A model generated the notes under the pieces. It did no database searches. It was not told the DNA's origin and saw only the letters and a program-made list of their open reading frames with translations. Positions 1-8,878 of a stretch of 64,000 bases of DNA are shown here, piece after piece. Source of the stretch: CALCLY01 sp900552775 (GTDB lineage Bacteria > Bacillota > Clostridia > UMGS1883 > UMGS1540); NCBI GenBank assembly GCA_937966555.1, contig CALCLY010000031.1:62001-126000 (forward strand), written 5' to 3'. Position numbers and translations under genes: made by a program. Numbering within the stretch: the first letter of the stretch is position 1; each line of letters opens with the position of its first letter.

Positions 1-768
1 TATACTGTACGAAATCGGAACATCGCGCACAATTTTTCCGAGTTCACGGCTCATAAAAGCGGACTCGCGTCCGTTTTCCAATTTAGTCAGAAGGGCGCCT
101 TTCATATCTGAAAGATTTTCATAAACACCGTCAAGAGTTTTATATTTTGATATAAGTGACAGTGCCGTTTTTTCGCCTATTCCGGCAACACCGGGTATAT
201 TGTCGGAGCTGTCTCCCATAAGCCCCTTCACTTCAATAAGCGCTTCGGGTTTTACACCGTATTTTTCAAAAACCGCTTTGGGGTCATAACACACGGTGTC
301 CGTTTTACCCTGTGCGGTAACTGTCAGCAAAACATTTGTGTTTTCGGAAACAAGCTGCAAATCATCGCGGTCTCCGGTTAAAATTCTGCATATTATTCCG
401 TTTTCATCGCATATTTTTGAAACGGTTCCTATAAGGTCATCCGCTTCATAACCTTCCTGCTCAATCCAGCTTATTCCCAAAGCGTCAAGCACATCGTGCA
501 GAACGGGCATTTGCTCCGCAAGCTCCGGCGGCATGCCCTTTCGCTGTGCTTTGTATCCTTCAAATATTTTATGTCTGAAAGTTTTTGCGCGCATGTCAAA
601 GGCAACAACTGTATAGTCGGTGTTTTCATTCTGCATTGTCTTTGTCATTATATTTAAAAAACCGTAAATACCGTTGGTATTAAGACCGCTGCGCGTTGAA
701 AGGTTTCTGATAGCATAAAAAGCTCTGTTTATTATACTGTTTCCGTCTATTATAAGAAGTTTTTTCAT
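1..768 (-). CDS. polA: DNA polymerase I, N-terminal 5'-3' exonuclease part (partial)
   Basis: Reading from the ATG at 768 gives 256 codons that run off the left edge. The protein opens MKKLLIIDGNSIINRAFYA, then has YKAQRKGMPPELAEQMP, EADDLIGT, LTGDRDDLQLVS and GLMGDSSDNIPGVAGIGEKTA. These are the metal-binding Asp clusters and helix-hairpin-helix of the FEN-like 5' nuclease domain. The polymerase domain, if present, lies outside the window. The start overlaps the stop of the upstream P-loop/Asp23 gene as TAATG, which suggests translational coupling in the acn-icd-rex operon. A stand-alone 5'-3' exonuclease cannot be excluded because only about 256 residues are visible. Confidence 0.93.
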   Translation of the reverse strand, partial: MKKLLIIDGNSIINRAFYAIRNLSTRSGLNTNGIYGFLNIMTKTMQNENTDYTVVAFDMRAKTFRHKIFEGYKAQRKGMPPELAEQMPVLHDVLDALGISWIEQEGYEADDLIGTVSKICDENGIICRILTGDRDDLQLVSENTNVLLTVTAQGKTDTVCYDPKAVFEKYGVKPEALIEVKGLMGDSSDNIPGVAGIGEKTALSLISKYKTLDGVYENLSDMKGALLTKLENGRESAFMSRELGKIVRDVPISYSI

Positions 769-1586
769 TAAACAGTCTCCTTTACGAGAGTCTTTATATT
801 TACGTCAACACGGTTTACATTTATTGCCGTACTGTTATCAACGGCACTTCTCACAGCAGCCATTACATCTTTCCCGATATTTTTCAGATTTCTTCCGAGT
901 TTTGCCGCAATATCTATTTTCACGTCAATTCCGTTTTCCTTTTCGCGCACGGAACATGAAATGCACTTTGCCACATTCTGAACTTTTGAAGCTTCATACA
1001 TGCATATCTGCACCAAAGCCGCATTTGAAATAATAAACTCGCCCAAATAGCTGAATGTTGGTCTCACAACTGTTTTTTCCGAAGGCTTCTGAATAGTTTT
1101 TGAAGAACCGGTTATTTTTTTCAGCGCGTCCATCCAGTATCCCGAAAAATCCTTTTTCACCTCAAATGTCGGTACCGGAATAACATGCTTGCCTTGTTTT
1201 CTCCGAATTTCTCTGGCGCGTTTAATTTCTTCTTCCGTTGCAACATCAGTAATTTCTATAAATTCAGATACTTTCGGAAGATCAAGCGCACTTGCAATTT
1301 TTTCTATCATTGCGTGCGATGTTCCGAGTATCATAATGCTTTCGGGTTTTTCCTTATCTATTGCTTTTTTTACCTCAGCCGCCTGCCTTTCATCAAAAAA
1401 AAGAGCGCACCTGACAGACGCCAGGCGCGTGTGCTCCTTTTTTGCGGAGCGACCGGCAATAACTCGGCTTGCGGAAATAAGCAATCCGTCGTCAATTATA
1501 TATTTAATTCCGCGGGCTCCTGCAACTTCAGGTGCTCTGTAGCTCTTACCGCTGCCGCTGATGCCCACAAATCCGAATGTTTTCAA
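768..1586 (-). CDS. P-loop NTPase fused to an Asp23/DUF322-like domain
   Basis: 272 aa, cytoplasmic (no signal or membrane segment). Residues 6-16 hold a Walker A loop (GISGSGKS) at the extreme N-terminus, followed by an NTPase-like first half. The last ~100 residues, from about 172, have the alternating pattern of the Asp23/Gls24 family (YLGEFIISNAALVQI, then VKIDIAAKLGRNLKNIGKDV). Asp23 proteins are small, abundant envelope-stress proteins in Firmicutes; the nucleotide-binding half is not part of the classical family. It lies 5 bp after rex and overlaps polA (TAATG). The nucleotide, target and biological role are unknown; the domain assignments are by motif reading only. Confidence 0.75.
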   Translation of the reverse strand: MKTFGFVGISGSGKSYRAPEVAGARGIKYIIDDGLLISASRVIAGRSAKKEHTRLASVRCALFFDERQAAEVKKAIDKEKPESIMILGTSHAMIEKIASALDLPKVSEFIEITDVATEEEIKRAREIRRKQGKHVIPVPTFEVKKDFSGYWMDALKKITGSSKTIQKPSEKTVVRPTFSYLGEFIISNAALVQICMYEASKVQNVAKCISCSVREKENGIDVKIDIAAKLGRNLKNIGKDVMAAVRSAVDNSTAINVNRVDVNIKTLVKETV

Positions 1587-1591
1587 TTATT

Positions 1592-2224
1592 TTACCTGCC
1601 TTCCGCTATTGCGTGCGACAGCGTCATCAGACTGTCGCTTAAATGAACATTTTCAATTTTTACGCCGTCGGGAACTTTCAGTTCCTTGTGCGAAAAATTC
1701 CAGATTCCGCGGATTCCGAGCGCACAAACCTTATCAGTGATGCTTTGTGCCACATCTTTCGGAATTGTCAGCACGGCTATATCAGGTGAATACGTTTTGA
1801 AAACCTCGTCCATTTCATCAATCGGCATAACGCGGATTCCGTTTATAACATTGCCGCAAACGCCTTTATCCTCATCAAAAATGCCGACAAGTTTAAAACC
1901 GCGTTTTTCAAATCCGTGATAATTTGCTATCGCATGGCCGAGATTTCCCGCTCCGATTATAACCGTCTTATGTCCCTTGTCAAGACCGAGTATTTTGCTT
2001 ATTGTGACGTAAAGCTCGCTGACATTATAACCGTATCCCTGCTGCCCGAAACCGCCGAAACAGTTAAAGTCCTGCCTTATTTGTGAAGCGGTTACATTCA
2101 TTCTTTTCGCAAGCTCCATAGAAGAAATTCTATCTTTTCCTTCCGCTTCAAGCTCCGCGAGATACCTATAGTATCTCGGGAGTCTTCTTACAACAACCTG
2201 TGAAACTTTTTTATTTGTTTCCAT
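1592..2224 (-). CDS. rex: Redox-sensing transcriptional repressor Rex
   Basis: 210 aa, the usual Rex length. The N-terminal winged helix (RLPRYYRYLAELEAEGKDRI and MNVTASQIRQDFNCFGGFG) is followed by a Rossmann NAD(H)-binding fold with VIIGAGNLGHAIANY near residue 90 and a C-terminal swapped helix. Rex represses fermentation and hydrogenase genes in Firmicutes and lets go of DNA when NADH rises. It sits 27 bp after icd and 5 bp before the Asp23 fusion. Encoding a redox sensor in the same transcript as aconitase and isocitrate dehydrogenase suggests NADH-linked control of the oxidative citrate branch, but I found no convincing Rex operator in the acn promoter. Confidence 0.96.
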   Translation of the reverse strand: METNKKVSQVVVRRLPRYYRYLAELEAEGKDRISSMELAKRMNVTASQIRQDFNCFGGFGQQGYGYNVSELYVTISKILGLDKGHKTVIIGAGNLGHAIANYHGFEKRGFKLVGIFDEDKGVCGNVINGIRVMPIDEMDEVFKTYSPDIAVLTIPKDVAQSITDKVCALGIRGIWNFSHKELKVPDGVKIENVHLSDSLMTLSHAIAEGR

Positions 2225-2251
2225 TATAGATTAAGTTCCTTTTCTTATAAA

Positions 2252-3412
2252 TTAAAGAGACTTTATAGTATCCATTATATAATCTGCATATTCGGCAGAG
2301 GTTGCGCCGTTGTCTCGTCCTGTCATAACAAGTTTCTTTTCTTCATACATGCAAATATCAAGAGCTCTTGCAAGTTTATCTGCTTTTTCCTGGTATCCGA
2401 TATGCGAAAGAAGCATAACCGCAGCTCTTATAATGCTTGAAGGATCGGCATATTTATCTCTGCCTTCGGCAACCATTCTCGGAGCGCTTCCGTGAATAGC
2501 TTCAAACATTGCATATCTCTTACCGAGGTTTGCACTGCCCGCAGTTCCTACGCCGCCCTGAAACTCTGCCGCTTCGTCCGTGATAATATCACCGTAAAGA
2601 TTGGGAAGAACAACAACCTGGAAGCCTGTGCGGCGTTTTTCGTCAACCAGTTTTGCCGTCATTATATCTATATACCAATCGTCGAAATCTATTCCTTCAT
2701 ATTCGGAAGCAACTTTTCCGCATATTTCAAGGAATTTACCGTCGGTTGTCTTTATTACATTAGCTTTTGTAACACATGTAACTCTTGTTTTGCCGTTTTT
2801 CTTTGCATAATCGAAAGCGGCTCTGGCAATTCTTTCCGTACCCTCTGTTGTGGTAACGCAGAAGTCTATTGCAAGTTCGTCCGTTACATTTACGCCGTCG
2901 CTTCCAACAGCATAAGAACCCTCCGTATTTTCACGGAAGAAAGTCCAATCAATCCCTTTTTCCGGAACCTTAACAGGGCGAACATTTGCAAAAAGGTCAA
3001 GCTCTTTTCTCATTGCAACATTGGCGCTTTCTATATTCGGCCACGGATCGCCCTTGCGCGGTGTGGTTGTAGGTCCTTTCAAAATAACATGACACTCTTT
3101 AAGTTCCGCAAGAACATCATCCGGAATTGCTTTCATTGCTTTAACTCTGTTTTCGATTGTAAGACCGTCTATTACTTTAAATTCCACTTTACCGCTTTTA
3201 ACTTCATCCGCTAAAAGGAATTCAAGTATTCTGTGCGCTTCATGCGTGATTGCCGGGCCGATACCGTCACCTCCGGCAACACCGATTATTATTTTCGGGA
3301 GATTTTCAAAATCAAGAAAATCCTTCTGCGCTTTTATTCTTTCGTTGCGTTCCATTTGCTTTTCAAGTACTTTTGCAAACTTATCGGCAGCAAGTTTTAT
3401 TGCTTCGTTCAT
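2252..3412 (-). CDS. icd: NAD-type isocitrate dehydrogenase (isocitrate/isopropylmalate dehydrogenase family)
   Basis: 386 aa. The beta-decarboxylating dehydrogenase signature is clear: GGDGIGPAI near residue 50, the substrate loop SANVAMRKELDLFANVRPV, FFRENTEGSYAV, and NLYGDIITDEAAEFQGGVG with the metal-binding Asp residues. Isocitrate rather than isopropylmalate is favoured because the gene lies 12 bp downstream of aconitase; no leu genes are nearby. It would turn isocitrate into 2-oxoglutarate with NAD(H). The first ~40 residues form a family-typical helical extension. The start has a good site (AAAGGAG, 7 bases before ATG). Cofactor preference is inferred, not shown. Confidence 0.88.
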   Translation of the reverse strand: MNEAIKLAADKFAKVLEKQMERNERIKAQKDFLDFENLPKIIIGVAGGDGIGPAITHEAHRILEFLLADEVKSGKVEFKVIDGLTIENRVKAMKAIPDDVLAELKECHVILKGPTTTPRKGDPWPNIESANVAMRKELDLFANVRPVKVPEKGIDWTFFRENTEGSYAVGSDGVNVTDELAIDFCVTTTEGTERIARAAFDYAKKNGKTRVTCVTKANVIKTTDGKFLEICGKVASEYEGIDFDDWYIDIMTAKLVDEKRRTGFQVVVLPNLYGDIITDEAAEFQGGVGTAGSANLGKRYAMFEAIHGSAPRMVAEGRDKYADPSSIIRAAVMLLSHIGYQEKADKLARALDICMYEEKKLVMTGRDNGATSAEYADYIMDTIKSL

Positions 3413-3424
3413 CTTTTTTCTCCT

Positions 3425-5356
3425 TTATCTTTTATTCATAGCTCTCATAAAGTTTATGAGACCGCCTTCAAGGATAATTTCGCGAAGTCTGTCAGAAAGC
3501 GAAATATCCGTTTTAAAATCAAATCCCTTTGTCTTGTTTGTAACCGTAACAACATCCCCGGCTTTAATCTGAGCCGCCGCGTCTTTTATAACAAGCTCGT
3601 CACCCTCGTCAATTCTGTCATAGTCGCTCTCATTTTGGAAGGTAAGCGGCAATATACCGGAATTTATAAGATTTGCCATATGTATTCTTGCAAAGCTCTT
3701 TGTAATTACGGCGCGCACACCGAGGTACAGAGGAGCAAGAGCAGCATGTTCACGCGATGAACCCTGACCGTAGTTTGAGCCGCCCACAATAATTCCGCCG
3801 CCGTTTTCTTTAGCTCTCTTCGGGAAATCCGGGTCACAGGGCGTGAGACAGAAATCCGCAAGATGAGGTATATTCGAGCGGAACGGCAAAAGCTTTGCGT
3901 TTGAGGGCATAATATGATCCGTCGTGATATTATCGCCGACTTTAATAAGGGTCTTGCAGTCAATATCTCCCTCAAGCTTTTTGTTAAGAGGAAATTCCTT
4001 TATGTTGGGTCCCTTAATTACTTCAACGTCATTTCCTTCGGGAGCCGGAGGAATAACCATGTTGTCATTAACAAGGAAATGCTCGGGCTGCTTTATGTCA
4101 AGTCTTTCACCGAGCTCGGAGGGGTCTGCGAGCACACCGCATATTGCCGAATATGCCGCAACCTCCGGGCTTACAAGATACACCTGCGCGGATTTTGTTC
4201 CGCTTCTGCCTTCGAAATTACGGTTAAATGTTCTGAGCGACACGGCGTTTGTTCTCGGAGCCTGTCCCATGCCTATGCACGGGCCGCATGCAGATTCAAG
4301 TATTCTTGCACCTGCCGCAACCATATCAGCCAAAGCGCCGTTTTGCGCCAATGTATTTAAAACCTGTTTTGAACCTGGTGCTATAACAAGGCTTACATCC
4401 GGGTGAACCGTTTTTCCTTTAAGAATTGCCGCAACCTTCATCATATCCATATATGAAGAGTTTGTGCAGCTGCCTATCGCAACCTGGTCAACCTTTATCT
4501 TGCCTATTTCATCAACCGATTTTACATTATCGGGGCTGTGCGGCATTGCTGCCATAGGCTTTAAGGAAGATAAATCAATTTCAATTTCTTCGTCATATAC
4601 AGCGTCTGCATCGGGCAGAATTTCGGTGAAATCCTCTTCTCTGTCCTGCGCCTTTAAAAACTCTCTCGTCACTTCGTCTGACGGGAAAATCGAAGTTGTT
4701 GCACCGAGCTCGGCGCCCATATTTGTGATTGTTGCTCTCTCCGGCACCGTAAGCGATTTTACGCCTTCGCCGGCATATTCAACAACTTTTCCCACGCCGC
4801 CTTTGACAGAAAGCACACGCAGCACTTCAAGGATTATATCTTTTGCAGCCGCATATCCCGTAAGCTTGCCTTTGAGGTTTACTTTGATTACTTTAGGCAT
4901 GGAAAGGTAATATGCGCCGCCTCCCATTGCAACCGCAACGTCAAGTCCGCCAGCGCCTATTGCAAGCATACCTATGCCGCCGCCCGTGGGTGTGTGACTG
5001 TCCGAACCCAGAAGCGTCATACCCGGCACGCCGAATCTTTCAAGCTGCACCTGATGGCAAATGCCGTTTCCGGGGCGCGAAAAATAAATTCCGTGTTTGG
5101 AAGCCACGGTCTGTATATATTTATGATCATCTGCGTTTTCAAAACCTGCCTGAAGCGTATTATGGTCGATATATGCAACGGATTTCTTTGTTTTAACCCT
5201 GTCAATCCCCATTGCTTCAAACTGAAGATACGCCATAGTGCCGGTTGAATCCTGCGTAAGCGTCTGATCAATTCTTATTGAAATTTCGCTTCCCGCTTTC
5301 ATTTCACCCGAAACAAGATGCGCAGATATAATTTTTTGTGCTAAATTCTGACCCAT
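3425..5356 (-). CDS. acnA: Aconitate hydratase
   Basis: 643 aa from the ATG at 5356. I chose this start over the one eight codons earlier because GGAG lies eight bases before it. The three 4Fe-4S ligands are visible: Cys297 in GSCTNSS and Cys357/Cys360 in SACGPCIGMGQ. SDSHTPTGGGIGMLAIGAGG and the swivel-domain motifs GGSNYGQGSSREHAALAP and TKSFARIHMANLINSGILP are present. The length matches the compact bacterial/archaeal aconitase rather than the ~900-aa AcnA. It is the first gene after a strong promoter, followed within 12 bp by isocitrate dehydrogenase, so citrate to 2-oxoglutarate is encoded as a unit. Confidence 0.95.
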   Translation of the reverse strand: MGQNLAQKIISAHLVSGEMKAGSEISIRIDQTLTQDSTGTMAYLQFEAMGIDRVKTKKSVAYIDHNTLQAGFENADDHKYIQTVASKHGIYFSRPGNGICHQVQLERFGVPGMTLLGSDSHTPTGGGIGMLAIGAGGLDVAVAMGGGAYYLSMPKVIKVNLKGKLTGYAAAKDIILEVLRVLSVKGGVGKVVEYAGEGVKSLTVPERATITNMGAELGATTSIFPSDEVTREFLKAQDREEDFTEILPDADAVYDEEIEIDLSSLKPMAAMPHSPDNVKSVDEIGKIKVDQVAIGSCTNSSYMDMMKVAAILKGKTVHPDVSLVIAPGSKQVLNTLAQNGALADMVAAGARILESACGPCIGMGQAPRTNAVSLRTFNRNFEGRSGTKSAQVYLVSPEVAAYSAICGVLADPSELGERLDIKQPEHFLVNDNMVIPPAPEGNDVEVIKGPNIKEFPLNKKLEGDIDCKTLIKVGDNITTDHIMPSNAKLLPFRSNIPHLADFCLTPCDPDFPKRAKENGGGIIVGGSNYGQGSSREHAALAPLYLGVRAVITKSFARIHMANLINSGILPLTFQNESDYDRIDEGDELVIKDAAAQIKAGDVVTVTNKTKGFDFKTDISLSDRLREIILEGGLINFMRAMNKR

Positions 5357-5406
5357 ATTCTCGTCTCCGTTCCGCCGCATGCGGCATTATTTTTTCTTTT
5401 CTTATT

Positions 5407-5435
5407 ATTATACACAAAAAAAGCGTCATTGTCAA
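5407..5435 (-). promoter_or_regulatory. Sigma-A promoter of the acn-icd-rex operon
   Basis: On the minus strand TTGACA (5435-5430), 17 bases, then TATAAT (5412-5407), a perfect consensus. The leader then contains a 12-base palindrome GCCGCATGCGGC just before the aconitase ribosome site; it may fold into a short hairpin. Confidence 0.85.
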
Positions 5436-5447
5436 GTTTTTGCATTC

Positions 5448-6566
5448 TTAAAAAAGAGGCATATCGTTTTCGATAAAGTAAATTTCCATGAGCATTCTCG
5501 GCAAATGGAAAAGTCCTTTTGATATATTGCCCTTCAGTCTGTTGGCAACAGTTCCGTCATAGTGCATATATCCGTACCACTCGCCGTTTTTCTCGTCCGC
5601 AAAATGAGAAAACACATATTCTTCAAGCTTCTTGAAATTATCCATATATTTCTGTTCGCCCGTAACGCTGTAGCAGAGCCTGTTTGCAATCATGGCTTCA
5701 CATTGCGGCCACCAGATATGCATATCCCATTCAAGCGCCGCCGAAGGATAACCCTTAACATCGCAAAAAGCAATTATTCCGTTGTTTTTAAGTCCCAATT
5801 CCATTGAAACGTCTATAATGCGTTTTGCCTTATCTATGATGTTTTTATCACCGCGGCGCACACCCTCGCTCATCAAAAACCACGCGCATTCAAGGCTGTG
5901 ACCCGGATTTACCAGCCTGCCGTCGGGCGTGTCTGCAAAGCTTCCGTCTGGATGAACATTTTCGAGCATTGCAAAATCTTTTACATTGCCGCCGTTTAAT
6001 ATTTCATCAAGCATTTCCGTTACAATATCGTCATACTTGGGATCGATTTTTCTCATAACCTGTGATGTGGAAAGCATTATCATAGACGGAGCAACCTGGC
6101 GGTATCTTTCCGTTTTTCCGACGGAACCCATCAAATCATTATACATTTTATATGCGGTGTCAAAATACGATTCGGCATATTCGCGTGCCTCTTCTTTTCC
6201 CGATGCAATATAGTATTCGGCACATCCTATTGCAGCAAACATCTCGCTGTAATCAAACGCGTGCTTTGAAAATGTTTCGCCCCCTCTTGTAACCTTGAAG
6301 CCGAGTCTGCCATCGCTTAAACGGCATTTGTTCAGAAATTTATATAAGGAATCTGCTGCTTCCAGATACTCGGGATTTTTTTCAACAGCGTTATATGCGC
6401 GGCACAATGAATAAAGCGCTCTGCCCTGAAACCATACGCCTTTTTCATCTCCGTAAAGTTCGCCGTTTTCATTTAAATAAAGATACATTCCGCCGCACTC
6501 ACGGTCAAGTCCGTTTTTAAGCCAAAAGGGAATGATATTTTCGGTAAGATATTTTTTATAATCCAT
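5448..6566 (-). CDS. N-acylglucosamine 2-epimerase / mannobiose 2-epimerase family protein
   Basis: 372 aa from the ATG at 6566. GAGGAG ten bases upstream decides this start over the TTG at 6584. The sequence has the family's (alpha/alpha)6-barrel pattern, with WFQGRALYSLCRAYN, GRLVNPGHSLECAWFL and WDMHIWWPQCEAMIANRL carrying the His and Trp residues typical of AGE-superfamily active sites. Such enzymes epimerise N-acylglucosamine or beta-mannobiose at C2. No signal peptide, so cytoplasmic. It begins 15 bases after the stop of the RNA methyltransferase and ends the three-gene run. The exact sugar is not determinable here. Confidence 0.85.
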   Translation of the reverse strand: MDYKKYLTENIIPFWLKNGLDRECGGMYLYLNENGELYGDEKGVWFQGRALYSLCRAYNAVEKNPEYLEAADSLYKFLNKCRLSDGRLGFKVTRGGETFSKHAFDYSEMFAAIGCAEYYIASGKEEAREYAESYFDTAYKMYNDLMGSVGKTERYRQVAPSMIMLSTSQVMRKIDPKYDDIVTEMLDEILNGGNVKDFAMLENVHPDGSFADTPDGRLVNPGHSLECAWFLMSEGVRRGDKNIIDKAKRIIDVSMELGLKNNGIIAFCDVKGYPSAALEWDMHIWWPQCEAMIANRLCYSVTGEQKYMDNFKKLEEYVFSHFADEKNGEWYGYMHYDGTVANRLKGNISKGLFHLPRMLMEIYFIENDMPLF

Positions 6567-6580
6567 TTTGCGCGTGCTCC

Positions 6581-7702
6581 TCAATTAAAATATTGATAAA
6601 CATAGCATTTAAGCATGCCGTTATAAAGTTTTCTTCTCTTATCGGCAGGTCTGCCGTAAAACTCTTCAAATTTTTCAAATGATGTTAAAATTAATTTTTT
6701 TGCTTCGTAAAAGTTGCCGAATTTTTTGCCCATGACTCTGTAAAGTCTCTCGCAGCTTCTTATATCCAAAAGTCTCTCACCGTACGGCGGATTTGTTACA
6801 ATAACTCCTTTTTCCTGAAAAGGTTTTATATTAGCAACATCGCTCACTTCAAAATGAATTTTGTCCGCCACCCCTGCGTTTTCCGCATTTTTCTTTGCAA
6901 TTGCCACCGCTTCCGGACTTATGTCGGAGGCAAAAATCCGCGTTTCTCTGTTTGGCGTTTCGTTTTCACACGCTTCTATGCGCGCTTCCTTCCAAAGCTT
7001 CGGCGTAACAAGTGTTCTCCACGTTTCCGCAACAAATCTTCTCTTTATTCCCGGAGCGCGGTTTATAGCATAAAGCGCCGCCTCAATCGGAATTGTTCCG
7101 CTGCCGCAGAAGGGGTCGAGAAATGTTCTGTCACCGCGCCAAAAACTCATATCCACCATTGCCGAAGCAAGCGTTTCTCTCATCGGGGCAAGCACCGTAT
7201 TTTCGCGGTACCCCCTTTTATAAAGGTTAGGCCCCGTGGTGTCGATATAAATCGTGGCAACATCTTTCATTATTGCAAAATGCACCGGATACAGAGGACC
7301 CGTTTCCTCAAATCTTTCAACGCCGTATTTTTGCGAAAGCTTTGAAACTATAGCCTTTTTTATTATTGCCTGACAGTCGGGAACACTTGCAAGTATGCTT
7401 TTTAAAGCATGCCCTTTCACCGGAAATGCAGCATCCTCTTCAATTATATCACCCCACGGAATGGATTTTACGCTTTCAAAAAGCTCGTCAAAGCTGCGCG
7501 CCGGGAAAGAGGCTATTTTTATCATAACGCGCTCGGCGCAGCGAAGATTGATATTCGCCAGGCAGATTGCCTCCGCGTCGCCCGTAAAGGTCACGGCGCC
7601 GTCGCGCACTTCGCTTGTTTCATATCCGAGGCGCTGCACCTCTCCGGCGACTATTTTTTCCGTTCCCAGCAGTGTCGGGATCGTAAGGTTATGTGTCTTC
7701 AT
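6581..7702 (-). CDS. THUMP-domain SAM-dependent RNA methyltransferase (RlmL/YpsC type)
   Basis: 373 aa. Residues 1-150 form the THUMP/ferredoxin-like RNA-binding part; the rest is a class I methyltransferase with FLDPFCGSGTIPIEAALYA (SAM and hinge motif) and the catalytic VTNPPYGERL (NPPY). Members such as E. coli RlmL make N2-methylguanosine in 23S rRNA; in Bacillus the orthologue is YpsC. The length matches the single-domain Gram-positive form. It overlaps the upstream C_GCAxxG gene by ATGA and is followed by the epimerase, so all three are probably co-transcribed although the functions look unrelated. Confidence 0.9.
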   Translation of the reverse strand: MKTHNLTIPTLLGTEKIVAGEVQRLGYETSEVRDGAVTFTGDAEAICLANINLRCAERVMIKIASFPARSFDELFESVKSIPWGDIIEEDAAFPVKGHALKSILASVPDCQAIIKKAIVSKLSQKYGVERFEETGPLYPVHFAIMKDVATIYIDTTGPNLYKRGYRENTVLAPMRETLASAMVDMSFWRGDRTFLDPFCGSGTIPIEAALYAINRAPGIKRRFVAETWRTLVTPKLWKEARIEACENETPNRETRIFASDISPEAVAIAKKNAENAGVADKIHFEVSDVANIKPFQEKGVIVTNPPYGERLLDIRSCERLYRVMGKKFGNFYEAKKLILTSFEKFEEFYGRPADKRRKLYNGMLKCYVYQYFN

Positions 7703-8130
7703 ATTTTGGATTCCTTTCCGCTTTCATTTTTTATATATTCATCCAAAATGTCCACCGCGTCCGTAACGCAGTCGTTGCACGCATACGTTCTTTTGCCGTT
7801 TTCGCCCAGCAAATCCGCGCATATCAGCGAACCCGTACGTTCTTTGAATTTTTCTGCAAGTTCTCTTGTTCTTTTATATGCCGCCGCCCTGTTGCTCTGC
7901 GGATTTGCGGGTGTGGATTTTCCCAAAATAAGATCCGCCGCCATAAACATCCCTGTCACTGCGCCGCAAACATTCTTCATTCCGCCCATGCCGCTGCCAA
8001 ATCCCTCGGAAAGTTTAAAAAGCGTTTCTTCCGGGATACCGATAATATCATCAAACGCACACAAAACAGCCTGCGCGCAATTATATCCTTCCATGCGTTT
8101 TAAGAGCGCTTTTTTACATCTGTCACTCAT
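7699..8130 (-). CDS. C_GCAxxG_C_C family redox protein
   Basis: 143 aa from the second in-frame ATG (8130), eight bases after an AGAAGG-like site; the ATG at 8136 is too close to that site. It shows the family's spaced cysteines: NCAQAVLCAF near residue 19, GFGSGMGGMKNVCGAVTG near 50-65, and a C-terminal CADLL/CNDC pair. The family is a putative redox-active or metal-binding protein of anaerobes with no settled function. Its stop overlaps the methyltransferase start (ATGA). Confidence 0.82.
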   Translation of the reverse strand: MSDRCKKALLKRMEGYNCAQAVLCAFDDIIGIPEETLFKLSEGFGSGMGGMKNVCGAVTGMFMAADLILGKSTPANPQSNRAAAYKRTRELAEKFKERTGSLICADLLGENGKRTYACNDCVTDAVDILDEYIKNESGKESKI

Positions 8131-8202
8131 TTTCATGCCCTTCTTCTGTCTTTTTACCGAGTTTGCCCAAAAGCATTTTTTCGGTTATTTTTCATAATAA
8201 CA

Positions 8203-8233
8203 AAAAGCGCCGAAACCATGTTCCGACACTTTT
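8203..8233 (-). terminator. Rho-independent terminator of infC-rpmI-rplT
   Basis: Minus-strand RNA pairs AAAAGUGUCGGAA (8233-8221) with UUUCGGCGCUUUU (8215-8203) as 13 pairs, counting G-U wobbles, around a 5-base loop, followed by U-rich sequence. It lies just after the rplT stop. Confidence 0.75.
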
Positions 8234-8245
8234 ATGCGCAAAATA

Positions 8246-8599
8246 TTAAAGGCTTGCCTTTGCCTTTTCAACAAGCGAAGTAAATGCTGCGGGATCTGCA
8301 ATAGCAATTTCCGAAAGCATTTTTCTGTTGATTTCGATTCCCGCCTTTTTGAGTCCGTTCATGAATGTTGAGTAATTCATACCGTTCATCTTTGCAGCAG
8401 CACTGATACGGGTAATCCAAAGTCTTCTGAAATCTCTCTTTTTCTGTTTTCTTCCTACATATGCATAAACCAAAGATTTCATAACTGCCTGATTGGCAAC
8501 ACGGAAATTTTTGGACTTAGCTCCTCTGAAGCCCTTAGCGAGCTTTAATATTTTTTTACGTCTTTTTCTTGTGTGCAATGCACCTTTAACTCGTGCCAT
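8246..8599 (-). CDS. rplT: 50S ribosomal protein L20
   Basis: 117 aa, the standard length. It is strongly basic at the N-terminus (ARVKGALHTRKRRKKILKL, FRGAKSKNFRVANQAVMKSL) and has the conserved RDFRRLWITRISAA. L20 binds 23S rRNA during early assembly and in Firmicutes also represses its own operon by binding the infC leader. It follows rpmI by 12 bp. Confidence 0.98.
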   Translation of the reverse strand: MARVKGALHTRKRRKKILKLAKGFRGAKSKNFRVANQAVMKSLVYAYVGRKQKKRDFRRLWITRISAAAKMNGMNYSTFMNGLKKAGIEINRKMLSEIAIADPAAFTSLVEKAKASL

Positions 8600-8611
8600 C
8601 TTTATCCCTCC

Positions 8612-8809
8612 TTATTTGTACGGTATCAGCTTTTTGATTGTTGCGGTGTTCGGAACAGACGCATAAGAAATCTTACGCAGTCTTCTTTTCCTCTTTGTTG
8701 ATTTTTTTGTAAGTATATGACTTTTGAAAGCCTTACCTCTTTTTACTTTACCGTTTTTAGTAAAGCTGAATCTCTTAGCCGCGCCTCTGTGTGTCTTAAG
8801 TTTTGGCAT
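8612..8809 (-). CDS. rpmI: 50S ribosomal protein L35
   Basis: 65 aa from MPKLKTHRGAAKRF. The ATG at 8809 is preceded by GGAGGT at seven bases, so the upstream TTG-type start is not used. Very basic; the conserved KTHRGAAKRF and KRKRRLRK segments are present. Middle gene of infC-rpmI-rplT. Confidence 0.97.
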   Translation of the reverse strand: MPKLKTHRGAAKRFSFTKNGKVKRGKAFKSHILTKKSTKRKRRLRKISYASVPNTATIKKLIPYK

Positions 8810-8878
8810 GGTCTTTACCTCCTTCAAATAGTAATATATTTTAAAGCATAGCGGGAACTCTCCCTCAGCTCAAAAATC

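Noticed and set aside
2492..3214. 240-aa plus-strand open frame opposite isocitrate dehydrogenase
   Set aside because: Shadow of a strongly conserved minus-strand gene; no ribosome site and no family resemblance.
5413..5435. Rex operator in the acn promoter
   Set aside because: No TTGTTAA-type inverted repeat was found near the promoter.
7409..8197. 262-aa plus-strand open frame across the methyltransferase and redox-protein genes
   Set aside because: Antisense to two recognised genes; low-complexity Phe/Ser/Cys-rich text without motif.
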